Below, in pieces: positions 35,379 through 44,811 of a stretch of DNA of 64,000 nucleotides. The first letter of the stretch is position 1, and each line of letters opens with the position of its first letter. The position numbers and the translations under genes were made by a program. Under the pieces are notes generated by a model that worked only from the letters and a program-made list of their open reading frames with translations, searched no databases and was not told the origin of the DNA. This DNA is from Flavobacterium geliluteum (GTDB lineage Bacteria > Bacteroidota > Bacteroidia > Flavobacteriales > Flavobacteriaceae), in NCBI RefSeq assembly GCF_017948595.1, contig NZ_JAGFBV010000008.1:62001-126000 (forward strand), read 5' to 3'.

Positions 35379-36865
35379 TTTTAATGTATCACAAAATCCA
35401 TCCTGATACACCAACCATGTGGTGGGTTTCTGTAAATGAGTTTTATAGACAGATGGTAGAATTATCAAATAAAAAGGTAGTTTATTTGAATGATTATGAT
35501 TGTAAAAATGAAAATCATGTAGTAATAACTTTCGATGGTATTTATAAAAATATATATGAATATGCATTACCTATTTTAAAACATTTTAATTATCCTTTTG
35601 AACTTTTTCTAACTTCTGATTATGTGGGATATGATAATTCTTTTGACTCAGTCGAGCCATTAACCAAGTTTACAAATTCTTTTGAATTGTTAAAACTTGT
35701 TGAAGGAGGAGGTAGATTACAATGGCATACGAAGAGTCATCCCAACTTAAAAAATGTTAGTGATTTAGAAGTCATAATTGAAGAATTAACTGTCCCCGAA
35801 GAAATTAAAATTTTAGATATAAATGGATTCGACTGGTTTGCCTACCCACATGGAGAGTTTAATGATTTAGTTGTGAATGAAGTTAAATTAAGATTTAGAG
35901 GGGCATTATCATGTAACCAAGGGGATGAATTTGATAAATATCGATTTAATAGACTTACAGTAGAAAACCATACTTCCTTAAAGAAAAATACCATTGCATG
36001 TATAATTCCTTGCTATAATTATGGACGGTTTTTAATTGAAGCAATTGAGTCAGTAATTAAACAAACAATTATTCCAGATGAAATATTAATCTCAGATGAT
36101 TGCTCAACGGATGAAACTCAAATTATTGCGCAAGAATATGTAAAAAAATTTCCTGGATTGATAAAGTATAATAGGAATGAAACTAATCTTGGGATTGTTA
36201 AACATTTCAATGAAGCAATTAAATTAACAAAGGCAGATTTTATTTTTTTTCTAGGGGCAGATAACCGTTTATTAAGTAATTATGTTGAAGAATGTATCAA
36301 AATTCTAAATAAAAGTGAAGAAATAGGTATTGCTTATACGGATTATACTTTTTTTGGGCCAAGAGCAAAAATGGCTTATGAACTCTTACCAGATTTTAGA
36401 CATTTTGGAATTATTAATAATAGTTTTTTTAAAGTTTTTTTCCCTGAAACAAATTCTCGATTTGAGTTACTGGATATTTTAAATCAGTCTAACATAATAC
36501 ATGGTTCTTCGATGTTTAAAAGAACAGCCTACGATAGTGTACAAGGTTACATTCAGAGTGAGATGCCAGAGGATTATAACCTCTTTAAAAGAATTGTTGA
36601 GAAAGGTTGGGATGCTAAAAAAGCCAAAAACACTAATCTGGAATATAGACAACATAGTGATTCACAAGCTAATAATGTTCTTTTATTACAAAAACTGATG
36701 CTATTTTATAAAGATTCATATTTATCTTTAAAAAAAGAAAAGAACGATTATGAAAATAGTAAAGTTTTTCGAATTTCTTATAAGCTATATCGTTTTTATA
36801 GATTCATTAAGAGAAATTATAAGAATCCAAGGAAAATTTTTAAAAGAATTCTAAAAATAAAGTAA
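35375..36865 (+). CDS. Fusion of polysaccharide-deacetylase-like domain and GT2 domain
   Basis: A 496-residue two-domain protein. Residues 1-200 resemble a NodB deacetylase: MILMYHKIHP, TFDGIY (Asp54, with Gly55 where the metal-binding Asp normally stands), HTKSH (His118 and His122) and WFAYPHGEFND. Residues about 207-440 are a GT-A transferase with ACIIPCYNYGRFL, SDDCSTDET and GADNR. A basic C-terminal tail follows. Loss of one metal ligand suggests the first domain is inactive as a hydrolase or altered. One protein could de-N-acetylate and extend the same acceptor, or the first domain may only bind sugar. Confidence 0.85.
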   Translation: MILMYHKIHPDTPTMWWVSVNEFYRQMVELSNKKVVYLNDYDCKNENHVVITFDGIYKNIYEYALPILKHFNYPFELFLTSDYVGYDNSFDSVEPLTKFTNSFELLKLVEGGGRLQWHTKSHPNLKNVSDLEVIIEELTVPEEIKILDINGFDWFAYPHGEFNDLVVNEVKLRFRGALSCNQGDEFDKYRFNRLTVENHTSLKKNTIACIIPCYNYGRFLIEAIESVIKQTIIPDEILISDDCSTDETQIIAQEYVKKFPGLIKYNRNETNLGIVKHFNEAIKLTKADFIFFLGADNRLLSNYVEECIKILNKSEEIGIAYTDYTFFGPRAKMAYELLPDFRHFGIINNSFFKVFFPETNSRFELLDILNQSNIIHGSSMFKRTAYDSVQGYIQSEMPEDYNLFKRIVEKGWDAKKAKNTNLEYRQHSDSQANNVLLLQKLMLFYKDSYLSLKKEKNDYENSKVFRISYKLYRFYRFIKRNYKNPRKIFKRILKIK

Positions 36866-36903
36866 TTCGACACTACTTTAATACTCATTTTAATAATATA
36901 AAA

Positions 36904-37887
36904 TTGAATCAAGTTACTCCATTAATATCTGTGATTGTGCCAAATTATAATCACGAGAAATTTTTAATTCAACGTTTAGATAGTATATTTAGTCAAAACT
37001 ATCCTAATTTTGAAGTTATATTAATTGATGATTGTAGCTCTGATAATAGCCGAGCAATAATTTTAGAGTATGCCAAAAGAAGAGAAGTTGTTCATTGTAT
37101 TATGAATGAAGTAAATTCAGGAAATACTTTTGTTCAATGGAATAAAGGAATAAATTTGGCAAGCGGAGAATATATTTGGATTGCAGAATCTGACGATTTT
37201 TGTACGAGCGATTTTCTTTATAGATTAATACAACCATTACTAAAAGATCAAAATGTCGTGTTATCTTATTGCCAATCTAATCGAGTGGATGAAAGGGGAG
37301 AAGTTTATGGTAATTGGATTGAATATACGAAAAGATTTGATACGTCATTGTTCAATAAAGATTTCATCTTATCTGGTAATGATTTCATTAAACGATTTTT
37401 AGTTTACCGAAATGTTATCCCTAATGCAAGTGCTGTACTTTTTAGAAAATCTAGAGTGATGGAAATAGGCCCTTTAGATGAGGATTCATATTTGAAATGT
37501 AATGGTGATTGGTTGTTTTACACGAAGTTGATTTTAAATAAAAAAATAGCCTTCCTGTCAGATTCGAAGAATAATTTTAGATTCCATTCTCAAAGTGTAA
37601 TAGCTAGATCAACCAAAACTCAGAAAAGACTTGTTACTATAGAAATACTAATAGCAATGAGAAAAACAATGATTAATTACTTTTTGAAACAAAATTCTCA
37701 CGAGATTGCTTTAATAGAATTAAATAAAAAGCAAATTAGAGTTCTAAGATATGAGAAAGCGCTGTTTTTAATTAGAAATAAAGATCAAATTAAAGGTGGC
37801 TTGATTCTTTTATCTGTTTTTGATTTGTTTATCAAAGAGTATAAATTTTATAAAAATCTGAAGTTAAAAATTAAAACTTTAATTTAA
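36904..37887 (+). CDS. Family 2 glycosyltransferase with TTG start
   Basis: A 327-residue GT-A enzyme: LISVIVPNYNHEKFL, LIDDCSSDNS and AESDDF as the nucleotide and metal motif, with a CNGDWLFYTKL segment where the catalytic residue is expected. The start is TTG 36904; no upstream in-frame ATG is available and the conserved N-terminal strand begins at residue 8. It closely resembles the GT2 module of the preceding fusion protein in layout. Its donor and acceptor are unknown. Confidence 0.84.
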   Translation: MNQVTPLISVIVPNYNHEKFLIQRLDSIFSQNYPNFEVILIDDCSSDNSRAIILEYAKRREVVHCIMNEVNSGNTFVQWNKGINLASGEYIWIAESDDFCTSDFLYRLIQPLLKDQNVVLSYCQSNRVDERGEVYGNWIEYTKRFDTSLFNKDFILSGNDFIKRFLVYRNVIPNASAVLFRKSRVMEIGPLDEDSYLKCNGDWLFYTKLILNKKIAFLSDSKNNFRFHSQSVIARSTKTQKRLVTIEILIAMRKTMINYFLKQNSHEIALIELNKKQIRVLRYEKALFLIRNKDQIKGGLILLSVFDLFIKEYKFYKNLKLKIKTLI

Positions 37888-37906
37888 TTCGACTACTGTG
37901 TTACAA

Positions 37907-38794
37907 ATGCTGGTTTCGATAATAATTCCTGTACACAAAACAGCCAATTTTTTTAAAATGTGTTTAGAAAGTTGTTTGGCTCAGACCTATAAAGAAATTG
38001 AAATAATAATAGCATGTAACGGGGGGTTAAGCATCCGGGAGTGTAAAGATTTTTTAAATATTGATGACGCACGAATTATTTATTTAGAAACAAAAAATGG
38101 AAGACATAATGCAAGAAACGAAGCACTATCAGTTGCTGGGGGTACTTTTGTTCAGTTTTTAGACTATGATGATTTTTTGTTCGCTAATAAATTTTCAGCT
38201 CAGATAAATTTGATAAAAGAAAATTTTAATCATCAGGTTTCAATTTCAAAGTGGAAAAAATTTAGAACAAATGTAAATGAAGATTATACTTTTCCGTTTG
38301 ATCTGATGTTTGAAGAGGGAAATCTTTCTGTTGGAAGATTAATTGAAAAACTTGGTCAAAGTGGAGGATTTATTGCTACAGCTTCATGGATTGTTTCAAG
38401 AGATCTGCTTACCGGGATTGAGTGGATAGACAGTCCTAATGATGATGCAGTTTTTTTCTCTGAGATATGCAAAAAAAATCCAAATGTGATGATGGTACCT
38501 CAGGTATTAGCGGGTTGCAGAATTCATGATGATAACACGAGTGCCATCCGATCTCAACAACAATTTGATCTTTTGTTAAAAGGCTGGAGCCATATTTCTA
38601 ATAATTTAAAAGCAATAAGAGGTTTTCAAACAAATCTTTACTTATATAAATCATATTTGTATTTGATAAGTTACTCTAAGTCAATCAAAAGATATCGCCT
38701 TTTGGAAGTAATTTGTAAAAGTGTTTTTTACGGTCTGAAAAGTGGTTTGGGTTTTAATGTCATAAGAGATCTCAGAAAGAAAATTCTTAAATGA
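37907..38794 (+). CDS. Family 2 glycosyltransferase
   Basis: A 295-residue GT-A enzyme read from ATG 37907, giving the usual MLVSIIIPVHKTANF start; a GTG 9 bases upstream is possible but less typical. Motifs are IIACNGGLS, FLDYDDFLFANK and DSPNDDAVFFSEI. It sits in a run of transferase genes between the ABC exporter and the sialic acid genes. Donor unknown. Confidence 0.84.
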   Translation: MLVSIIIPVHKTANFFKMCLESCLAQTYKEIEIIIACNGGLSIRECKDFLNIDDARIIYLETKNGRHNARNEALSVAGGTFVQFLDYDDFLFANKFSAQINLIKENFNHQVSISKWKKFRTNVNEDYTFPFDLMFEEGNLSVGRLIEKLGQSGGFIATASWIVSRDLLTGIEWIDSPNDDAVFFSEICKKNPNVMMVPQVLAGCRIHDDNTSAIRSQQQFDLLLKGWSHISNNLKAIRGFQTNLYLYKSYLYLISYSKSIKRYRLLEVICKSVFYGLKSGLGFNVIRDLRKKILK

Positions 38795-38809
38795 TTTTGA
38801 TTTAAAATA

Positions 38810-39958
38810 ATGAAAAAAAAAATACTGTTATTTGGTCCAATTGGAGATTTTGGCGGGAGAGAATTAGAAGCAGGTTTTATAGCTTCAATTCTGTCTACAC
38901 AGTATGATGTTGATGTTTGTACTACCAGTGTAGTTTCTGATCAATCACAAGTATTTGGCTTTAATAAAAATCAAAAGGTATTTTCTTTAAATGACTTATT
39001 ATGTAATGATGATTTTACTATAAAAACACTTTCTTTTTTAGCTTATTTGAAAAATCGTTTTAGAGGTAGTTTTAGAAATTATGCTAATAATGTAGTCGTT
39101 AAGCGTTATTTTAAATATGATAAAAAAGTAAATAACATTCTTGAAGAATTAGTAAAACAGTATAACGCTGTACTTATATGTGCAAATTTATCTTCCAATT
39201 ATATTACTGATATTGTCGCTTTTTCAAAAAAATACAATGTTAAAGTGGTTTTTAGAACGACTGGGCAAATTAAGGATATAAAGTTTGACTACCTTCATAA
39301 TGTAGATTTGTTTATTCATCATTCTATTAGTAATGCTGGAAAACTCAAATTAGAAAATTATAAAATAATTGATCAATGTAGTTTCATCGAAGATAAATTA
39401 CTTTCTTTAGTCAATAATAATAGCAATACTAATTTTTTGTTGCTAGGAAGATTGTCTGCCGAAAAAGGTTTTGAAGAAGCAATAGATTTTTTTATGAGAT
39501 GCAAAGGAGAAATGGATAATCTTACTATTGTAGGAGACGGTGAATTAAAGGAAAAATTACAATTAAAATACGCATCATTTCCTGAAATAAAGTTTACTGG
39601 TTTTATAAAATCTGAGGATTTAGACAAAATTTTTAGTGAAATAGATTGTTTAATTATTCCATCTTTGGAGGAGTCTGGACCTCTAGTTGGCATTGAAGCC
39701 ATGGTAGCAGCAAAATCAATTATTTCGACAAAAGTGGGAGCTATGGAGGAAAGATTGCAACATACTTTAAATGATTTTTGGTTTGATATTAATGATTATA
39801 ATTCATTTGAAAGAGAATTTAATAGATTTAAAAATCTTGATTACCAATTTCTGAATGAAATAAGTCAGAGCCTTAGAAATAAGTATAAAAAAGTATATTC
39901 TATTGAATCTATTTCGATAAAATATTTAAAATCAATTGATAAAGTTTTAGAAGCATGA
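38810..39958 (+). CDS. Family 4 glycosyltransferase
   Basis: A 382-residue GT-B enzyme. The donor domain carries LLGRLSAEKGFEEAIDFF, TIVGDGELKEKL and the E-x7-E motif in EESGPLVGIEAM, followed by STKVGAMEERL. The N-terminal acceptor domain begins LLFGPIGDFGGRELEAG. It overlaps the next gene by 4 bases (ATGA). It is soluble with no membrane segment, as expected for a cytoplasmic repeat-unit transferase. Confidence 0.87.
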   Translation: MKKKILLFGPIGDFGGRELEAGFIASILSTQYDVDVCTTSVVSDQSQVFGFNKNQKVFSLNDLLCNDDFTIKTLSFLAYLKNRFRGSFRNYANNVVVKRYFKYDKKVNNILEELVKQYNAVLICANLSSNYITDIVAFSKKYNVKVVFRTTGQIKDIKFDYLHNVDLFIHHSISNAGKLKLENYKIIDQCSFIEDKLLSLVNNNSNTNFLLLGRLSAEKGFEEAIDFFMRCKGEMDNLTIVGDGELKEKLQLKYASFPEIKFTGFIKSEDLDKIFSEIDCLIIPSLEESGPLVGIEAMVAAKSIISTKVGAMEERLQHTLNDFWFDINDYNSFEREFNRFKNLDYQFLNEISQSLRNKYKKVYSIESISIKYLKSIDKVLEA

Positions 39959-40956
39959 GATTAGGAATGAATCCTCAGAAAGAGGAAAAGAAAGTGATTT
40001 TGACAACCAATCATAGAATAGTAATAGTGGTGTATATTCCTAACGAAGAGGGTTTTTATAAAGATTCATTAAATGTTTTTAAACTATGTTTAGATTCATT
40101 AATAAGAACAATCAATTCTTCTGCGGCTATTACGGTAGTTAACAATGGGTCTTATGATAAGGTATCTGATATTTTACAGATCTATCTAAAAGAAAAAAAA
40201 ATAGATACATTAATATCGCACAACGTAAATATTGGTAAAATCGATGCGCAAATAGGAGCAGCAAGAGGTGCAAGAGAAAAGTATATCACACTTACAGATG
40301 CAGATATATTATTTGATTATGGATGGCAGGAAAAAGTCGAAGAAGTTTTTATGGCATTTCCTAATGCAGGATCTGTATCGCCCATACCTGTGCGAACAGG
40401 CTTATACGCAGGTACAAGTTCTGTTTTAAAGCAGATTTTATTGAGGAAAATAAAATTTAAATTTATTCCAATACCTGAAAACTTTGAGAGCTATAATAAA
40501 TTTTTAACAAGCATTAATTGGGATTTAGATGAGGATGAAAATATTAAATGGCCAGTAGTAGAAAACAGGGGAATAACTGCAATCATTGGTAGTGCTCACC
40601 AGGTGCTTACTATAGATCGGGATATTTTGTTTACTACCTCACCATCAAATCCGTCTTTAACTCTTGTAGGAGGTAATTCTGAACACAATTATGTAGATGT
40701 ACCAATTGATAAAGCAGGAAAGCTGAGGTTGTCTACTATTCATAATTTTGCTTATCACATAGGCAATACAGTAGAAGAATGGATGCTGGATGTTCAGTCA
40801 GAAAATAAAGATTACAAAAAGAACAAAATAATAGGAAAGACGGAAGTCTTATCAGATCTATTCAATTCAAGGTTTAGCAAAAAAAAATATGTTTTAAAAA
40901 AAATGATTGTAAAAAAAGCATTTGCATTGCTTTATGCTAAAGAACTTAAGAAGTAG
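39955..40956 (+). CDS. GT-A-fold glycosyltransferase, divergent family 2
   Basis: A 333-residue protein with a GT-A core: IVIVVYIPNEEGFYKDS, ITVVNNGSYDKV and LTDADILFDYGW, where DAD is the likely metal-binding DxD. The N-terminal strand begins only at residue 21. Beyond residue 110 it has unusual loops (ENRGITAIIGSAHQVL). It is one of two transferase genes that lead directly into neuA and neuB, so it is a candidate for acting on a sialylated or sialic-acid-accepting chain, by position only. Confidence 0.75.
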   Translation: MRLGMNPQKEEKKVILTTNHRIVIVVYIPNEEGFYKDSLNVFKLCLDSLIRTINSSAAITVVNNGSYDKVSDILQIYLKEKKIDTLISHNVNIGKIDAQIGAARGAREKYITLTDADILFDYGWQEKVEEVFMAFPNAGSVSPIPVRTGLYAGTSSVLKQILLRKIKFKFIPIPENFESYNKFLTSINWDLDEDENIKWPVVENRGITAIIGSAHQVLTIDRDILFTTSPSNPSLTLVGGNSEHNYVDVPIDKAGKLRLSTIHNFAYHIGNTVEEWMLDVQSENKDYKKNKIIGKTEVLSDLFNSRFSKKKYVLKKMIVKKAFALLYAKELKK

Positions 40957-40959
40957 ATA

Positions 40960-41883
40960 ATGCAAGCCAAAAAAAAGTTTTCTATCCTTATCACTACCAA
41001 AAATCGTAAGGATGATTTGGTTTTTACATTGCTGAAAATTAATTATTTATTGAGTAGGGAAGATGTAGAATGCCTTATTTGCGATGATGGCTCGGAGGAT
41101 GGAACGACAGATTTTATTGAGGCAAATTATCCAAAGATTTTATTAATTAGAAATGAGAAAAGTAAAGGATTAATTTACAGCCGAAATCGGCTTTTATCGT
41201 TGGTGAGTTCTGAATATGCTATTTCTATTGATGACGACTTGCATTTTATTACTCAAAATCCGTTGGAGATTATCGAAGAAGCATTCGATAAAAATCCTAA
41301 AATAGCGCTTCTTGGTTTTAGAGTTTTTTGGAATTTGAAAGAACCGGAAATCACTTATTCTGAAGAGCACTCTCACAGAATGAAGAGCTTTGTTGGCTGC
41401 GGTCATGTATGGCGAATGAAAGCCTGGCGTGAAATTCCGGATTATCCGGATTGGTTTATTTTTTACGGAGAAGAAGATTTTGCTTCTTATCAGTTATTCA
41501 AAAAAAACTGGGAAATACATTATTTGCCAGAAGTTTTGGTCAATCATAGAGTGGATATTAAAGGAAGAAAAAAAAACGCAGATTATACGATTCGCCTAAG
41601 GCGCTCTTTGCGATCCGGCTGGTATTTGTATTTTTTGTTTTACCCAATTCGCCATATTCCGAGGAGACTATTTTATACTATTTGGATACAGCTTAAAACA
41701 AAAGTTTTTAAAGGAGATTTTAAAGCGCTAAAAGCATTAATTTTGGCTTTATTTGATGTAGTGATATCAATTCCGAAAATTATCAAAAATGCCAACAGAT
41801 TGTCTTTAAGAGAATTCGAAAACTATCAAAATTTAGAAGAAACTAAACTGTACTGGAATCCAAAAGAAAAGGCAAAAACGTAA
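40960..41883 (+). CDS. Family 2 glycosyltransferase
   Basis: A 307-residue GT-A enzyme with FSILITTKNRKDDLVFTL, ICDDGSEDGTTDF, SIDDDLHF (DDD metal motif) and FYGEEDFASYQLF near the likely catalytic acid. The C-terminal 80 residues are basic with short hydrophobic stretches (WYLYFLFYPIRHIP), suggesting peripheral membrane binding. It lies 10 bases upstream of neuA. Donor unknown. Confidence 0.85.
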   Translation: MQAKKKFSILITTKNRKDDLVFTLLKINYLLSREDVECLICDDGSEDGTTDFIEANYPKILLIRNEKSKGLIYSRNRLLSLVSSEYAISIDDDLHFITQNPLEIIEEAFDKNPKIALLGFRVFWNLKEPEITYSEEHSHRMKSFVGCGHVWRMKAWREIPDYPDWFIFYGEEDFASYQLFKKNWEIHYLPEVLVNHRVDIKGRKKNADYTIRLRRSLRSGWYLYFLFYPIRHIPRRLFYTIWIQLKTKVFKGDFKALKALILALFDVVISIPKIIKNANRLSLREFENYQNLEETKLYWNPKEKAKT

Positions 41884-41893
41884 TTCTTTTTAA

Positions 41894-42565
41894 ATGAAAA
41901 CCATCGCTATTATTCCTGCCCGAGGAGGTTCTAAAAGATTACCTCAAAAAAATATAAAATTGCTTGGCGGATTGCCGTTACTGGCACACAGTATTTTATT
42001 CGCTCAGGCGAATAGCGAAATAATAGACGAAATTTATGTTTCGACGGATGATGCAGCAATAAAAAAAATAGCATTAGAAATGGGTGTCAAAGTCATGGAC
42101 AGACCGAAAGCGCTTTCCGGAGATTTAGAGCCCACAGTTACTGCGCTTAAAAATGTATTAGAGCAAATTGATGATGTTGAAAATGTAGTATTATTGCAAC
42201 CCACAAATCCGTTAAGGTCAGAAAATTTGTTAAGAGAAGCTTTCGATTATTATCTGGGAAAAAAATGTGATAGTTTGTTTACAGTTAGCCAGAATCATCA
42301 AAAATTCGGCAAAATTGAAGATAAAAAATTTGTTCCTTTTAATTATAAAATCGGACAAAGAAGTCAGGATCTATTACCACTTTTTTATGAAAACGGATTA
42401 TTATATATCAGCAAAGCAAAATTGATTTTAGAGGATAAAATTATTTCAGAAAATGCTTTTCCATTCGTAATAGATCATATTTTTGCCAAAATTGATATTG
42501 ACACGCAAGAGGATTTCGAATACGCCGAATATGTATTCAATAAACATATAAAAATTAATTCATAA
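41894..42565 (+). CDS. neuA: Acylneuraminate cytidylyltransferase
   Basis: A 223-residue CMP-sugar synthetase with the signature [26 protein letters not shown] and LLQPTNPLR. It activates a nonulosonic acid with CTP. The next gene is a sialic acid synthase that looks like the N-acetylneuraminate-specific type, so CMP-Neu5Ac is the likely product. The shape also fits LegF/PseF-type enzymes, so the exact acid rests on the neighbours. It is followed by neuB after 8 bases. Confidence 0.9.
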   Translation: MKTIAIIPARGGSKRLPQKNIKLLGGLPLLAHSILFAQANSEIIDEIYVSTDDAAIKKIALEMGVKVMDRPKALSGDLEPTVTALKNVLEQIDDVENVVLLQPTNPLRSENLLREAFDYYLGKKCDSLFTVSQNHQKFGKIEDKKFVPFNYKIGQRSQDLLPLFYENGLLYISKAKLILEDKIISENAFPFVIDHIFAKIDIDTQEDFEYAEYVFNKHIKINS

Positions 42566-42573
42566 CCTACTTT

Positions 42574-43614
42574 ATGAACCCATACATAGAAATTGCAGGA
42601 AGAAAAATAGGCCAGGATTTCCCTCCTTTGGTCATAGCAGAAATCGGAATTAATCACGAGGGCTCTTTGCAAGTGGCCAAAGAGATGGTAGATGCAGCTC
42701 ATCGAGCAGGAGTTGAGGTAGTAAAACATCAGACTCATATTGTAGAAGATGAAATGAGCGGAGCTGCCAAAAAAGTAATTCCGGGCAATGCCGATGTTTC
42801 TATTTACGAAATCATGGAACGCTGTTCTTTAAACGAAGCTGAAGAGTTAGAACTTAAAAATTATGTAGAAAGCAAAGGCATGATTTTTATTTCGACACCA
42901 TTCTCCAGAGCTGCCGCAGAACGCTTAAAAAAGTTTGATATTCCAGCTTATAAAATAGGTTCTGGAGAATGTAATAATTATCCGTTATTAGAACATATTG
43001 CTTCTTTTGGAAAGCCCGTTATTTTAAGTACAGGTATGAATACAATAGAAAGTGTTCAGAAAGCAGTTGCTATTTTTGATAAATTCAATATTCCGGTAGC
43101 GCTTCTGCATACCACAAATTTGTACCCAACGCCAATACATTTGGTTCGTTTTGGTGCAATGGTAGAATTGCATCAGGCATTTCCGGACAAAGTTTTTGGG
43201 TTGAGCGATCACACCCTGAATAATAATGCTTGCTTAGGTGCAGTTGCCCTTGGCGGAAGCATTTTAGAAAGGCATTTTACAGATCACATGCAAAGAACAG
43301 GCCCGGATATCGTTTGTAGTATGGATGAAAAAGCGTGTCAGGAACTTATTGTATCTTCTGCAGAAATGGCTTTAATGCGTGGCGGAACAAAAAAACCGGC
43401 TATTGAAGAACAAGTAACAATTGATTTTGCATTTGCAACTGTTTGTGCAATAGCTCCTATTAAAAAAGGCGAAGTTTTATCGAAAGAAAATATTTGGGTA
43501 AAACGCCCAGGAACGGGGAAGATTTTAGCAGAACATTTTAATGATCTGATTGGAAAAACGGCTGCCAGAGATATTCAAAATGATGAACAATTAGATTGGG
43601 ACGATATTCAATAA
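42574..43614 (+). CDS. neuB: N-acetylneuraminic acid synthase
   Basis: A 346-residue synthase: a TIM barrel with [46 protein letters not shown] and [11 protein letters not shown], plus a C-terminal SAF/antifreeze-like domain from about residue 288 ending in KRPGTGKI. It condenses N-acetylmannosamine (or an analogue) with phosphoenolpyruvate. From memory the sequence tracks the meningococcal SiaC enzyme unusually closely, more than Leg- or Pse-type synthases. With a hydrolysing 2-epimerase two genes on, Neu5Ac is the predicted product. Confidence 0.93.
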   Translation: MNPYIEIAGRKIGQDFPPLVIAEIGINHEGSLQVAKEMVDAAHRAGVEVVKHQTHIVEDEMSGAAKKVIPGNADVSIYEIMERCSLNEAEELELKNYVESKGMIFISTPFSRAAAERLKKFDIPAYKIGSGECNNYPLLEHIASFGKPVILSTGMNTIESVQKAVAIFDKFNIPVALLHTTNLYPTPIHLVRFGAMVELHQAFPDKVFGLSDHTLNNNACLGAVALGGSILERHFTDHMQRTGPDIVCSMDEKACQELIVSSAEMALMRGGTKKPAIEEQVTIDFAFATVCAIAPIKKGEVLSKENIWVKRPGTGKILAEHFNDLIGKTAARDIQNDEQLDWDDIQ

Positions 43615-43648
43615 ATCCCATTCCCATTTCTAACCTAGATTTATAATT

Positions 43649-44758
43649 TTGAAACAAAATACCCGATTAAGAGAACTTGATTTTTTAAGAGGAATCGCTA
43701 TTATTCTCGTTTTAATGCGTCATCAGCAGTTATTCGACTTTACATCAAAAATGGGATGGATAGGTGTTGACTTATTTTTTGTTTTGAGTGGTTTTCTGGT
43801 TTCAGGTTTGTTATTTAAAGAATATTTGAAATTTGGCAATATTAAGCCGGGTTTGTTTTTAATAAGAAGAGCATTTAAAATTTATCCAATTTATTACTTA
43901 ACTTATTTTTTATATCTCATACCCAAAATAATAAAACATCAATTTGAATGGTCTGGACTTTTTTCTGATCTTTTCTTTGTTCAGAATTATGTTTATGGAT
44001 GGGGTTATGCTAATGTACCAAGTTGGTCTTTGGCAGTAGAGGAACATTTTTATTTTGGTTTTGCTCTGCTATTATGGTCAGTGATTAAATATAAGTGGAT
44101 TGATTTAAAACAAGATTTAGCAGAAAAAATCAGCAAATTTGAAATCGTAATTTTTGTAATTATGATTGCTTGTCTAGCTTTAAGATTGATCAGCAATGTT
44201 TATTTTCAGGGAAATGGAGATAAAAATTTCACAATGTCACATTTGAGGATGGATTCACTTTTGGCAGGAGTTCTTGTTTCTTATTTGTATTATTTCAAAA
44301 GAGAAAAACTAAGTGTTTTCTTTAACTCAAAGAAATATCTTTTGATGTTTTTGTCAATTAGTTTAATTTTATTTACGCCTTTTATAGATTTCGAAGAATC
44401 TTTTTTTGTAAGAACATTTGGTTTCTCTTTTCTTTATATTTCATTTGCTATTTTGCTTGTTCATTTTTTATTAGATAAAGACATAAATAAGAAACTTAAC
44501 AGAGTTTTTTCACGGCAATTGGTAGATATAATAAGTAAAATTGGTTTTTCATCTTATAGTATTTATATTATTCATAGTTTTATAAATTTTCTTTTCAATT
44601 TAATAAATAATTTTGTTCTTAATAATTTATTAGGTCCAATGATATCTTTTTTTATAACATCAATTATGAGTGTTTTAGTCGGATTGTTTATGACATTTAA
44701 AATAGAAAAATTCTTTTTAAATTATAGAGAAAAATATTTTTCAAATCGAATAAATTAA
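43649..44758 (+). CDS. Acyltransferase 3 family membrane protein
   Basis: A 369-residue OafA/WecH-like integral membrane acyltransferase with about ten membrane helices. It has LRELDFLRGIAIILVLMRH with the conserved Arg and His, GVDLFFVLSGFLVSGLLF and SLAVEEHFYF. It transfers acyl, usually acetyl, groups to sugars at the membrane. The start is TTG 43649; no ATG is available upstream of the conserved RELDFLRG segment. It is inserted between neuB and neuC, so it may O-acetylate the sialic acid or its chain. Confidence 0.85.
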   Translation: MKQNTRLRELDFLRGIAIILVLMRHQQLFDFTSKMGWIGVDLFFVLSGFLVSGLLFKEYLKFGNIKPGLFLIRRAFKIYPIYYLTYFLYLIPKIIKHQFEWSGLFSDLFFVQNYVYGWGYANVPSWSLAVEEHFYFGFALLLWSVIKYKWIDLKQDLAEKISKFEIVIFVIMIACLALRLISNVYFQGNGDKNFTMSHLRMDSLLAGVLVSYLYYFKREKLSVFFNSKKYLLMFLSISLILFTPFIDFEESFFVRTFGFSFLYISFAILLVHFLLDKDINKKLNRVFSRQLVDIISKIGFSSYSIYIIHSFINFLFNLINNFVLNNLLGPMISFFITSIMSVLVGLFMTFKIEKFFLNYREKYFSNRIN

Positions 44759-44811
44759 TTGTTACACTTATATTCCTTTCTGATAGATTCAGGATTGTAA
44801 TTTTAAAAAAA

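Noticed and set aside
39373..39702. 109-codon open frame on the minus strand inside the GT4 gene at 38810
   Set aside because: Antisense to a clear glycosyltransferase and without any domain; an AT-rich shadow frame.
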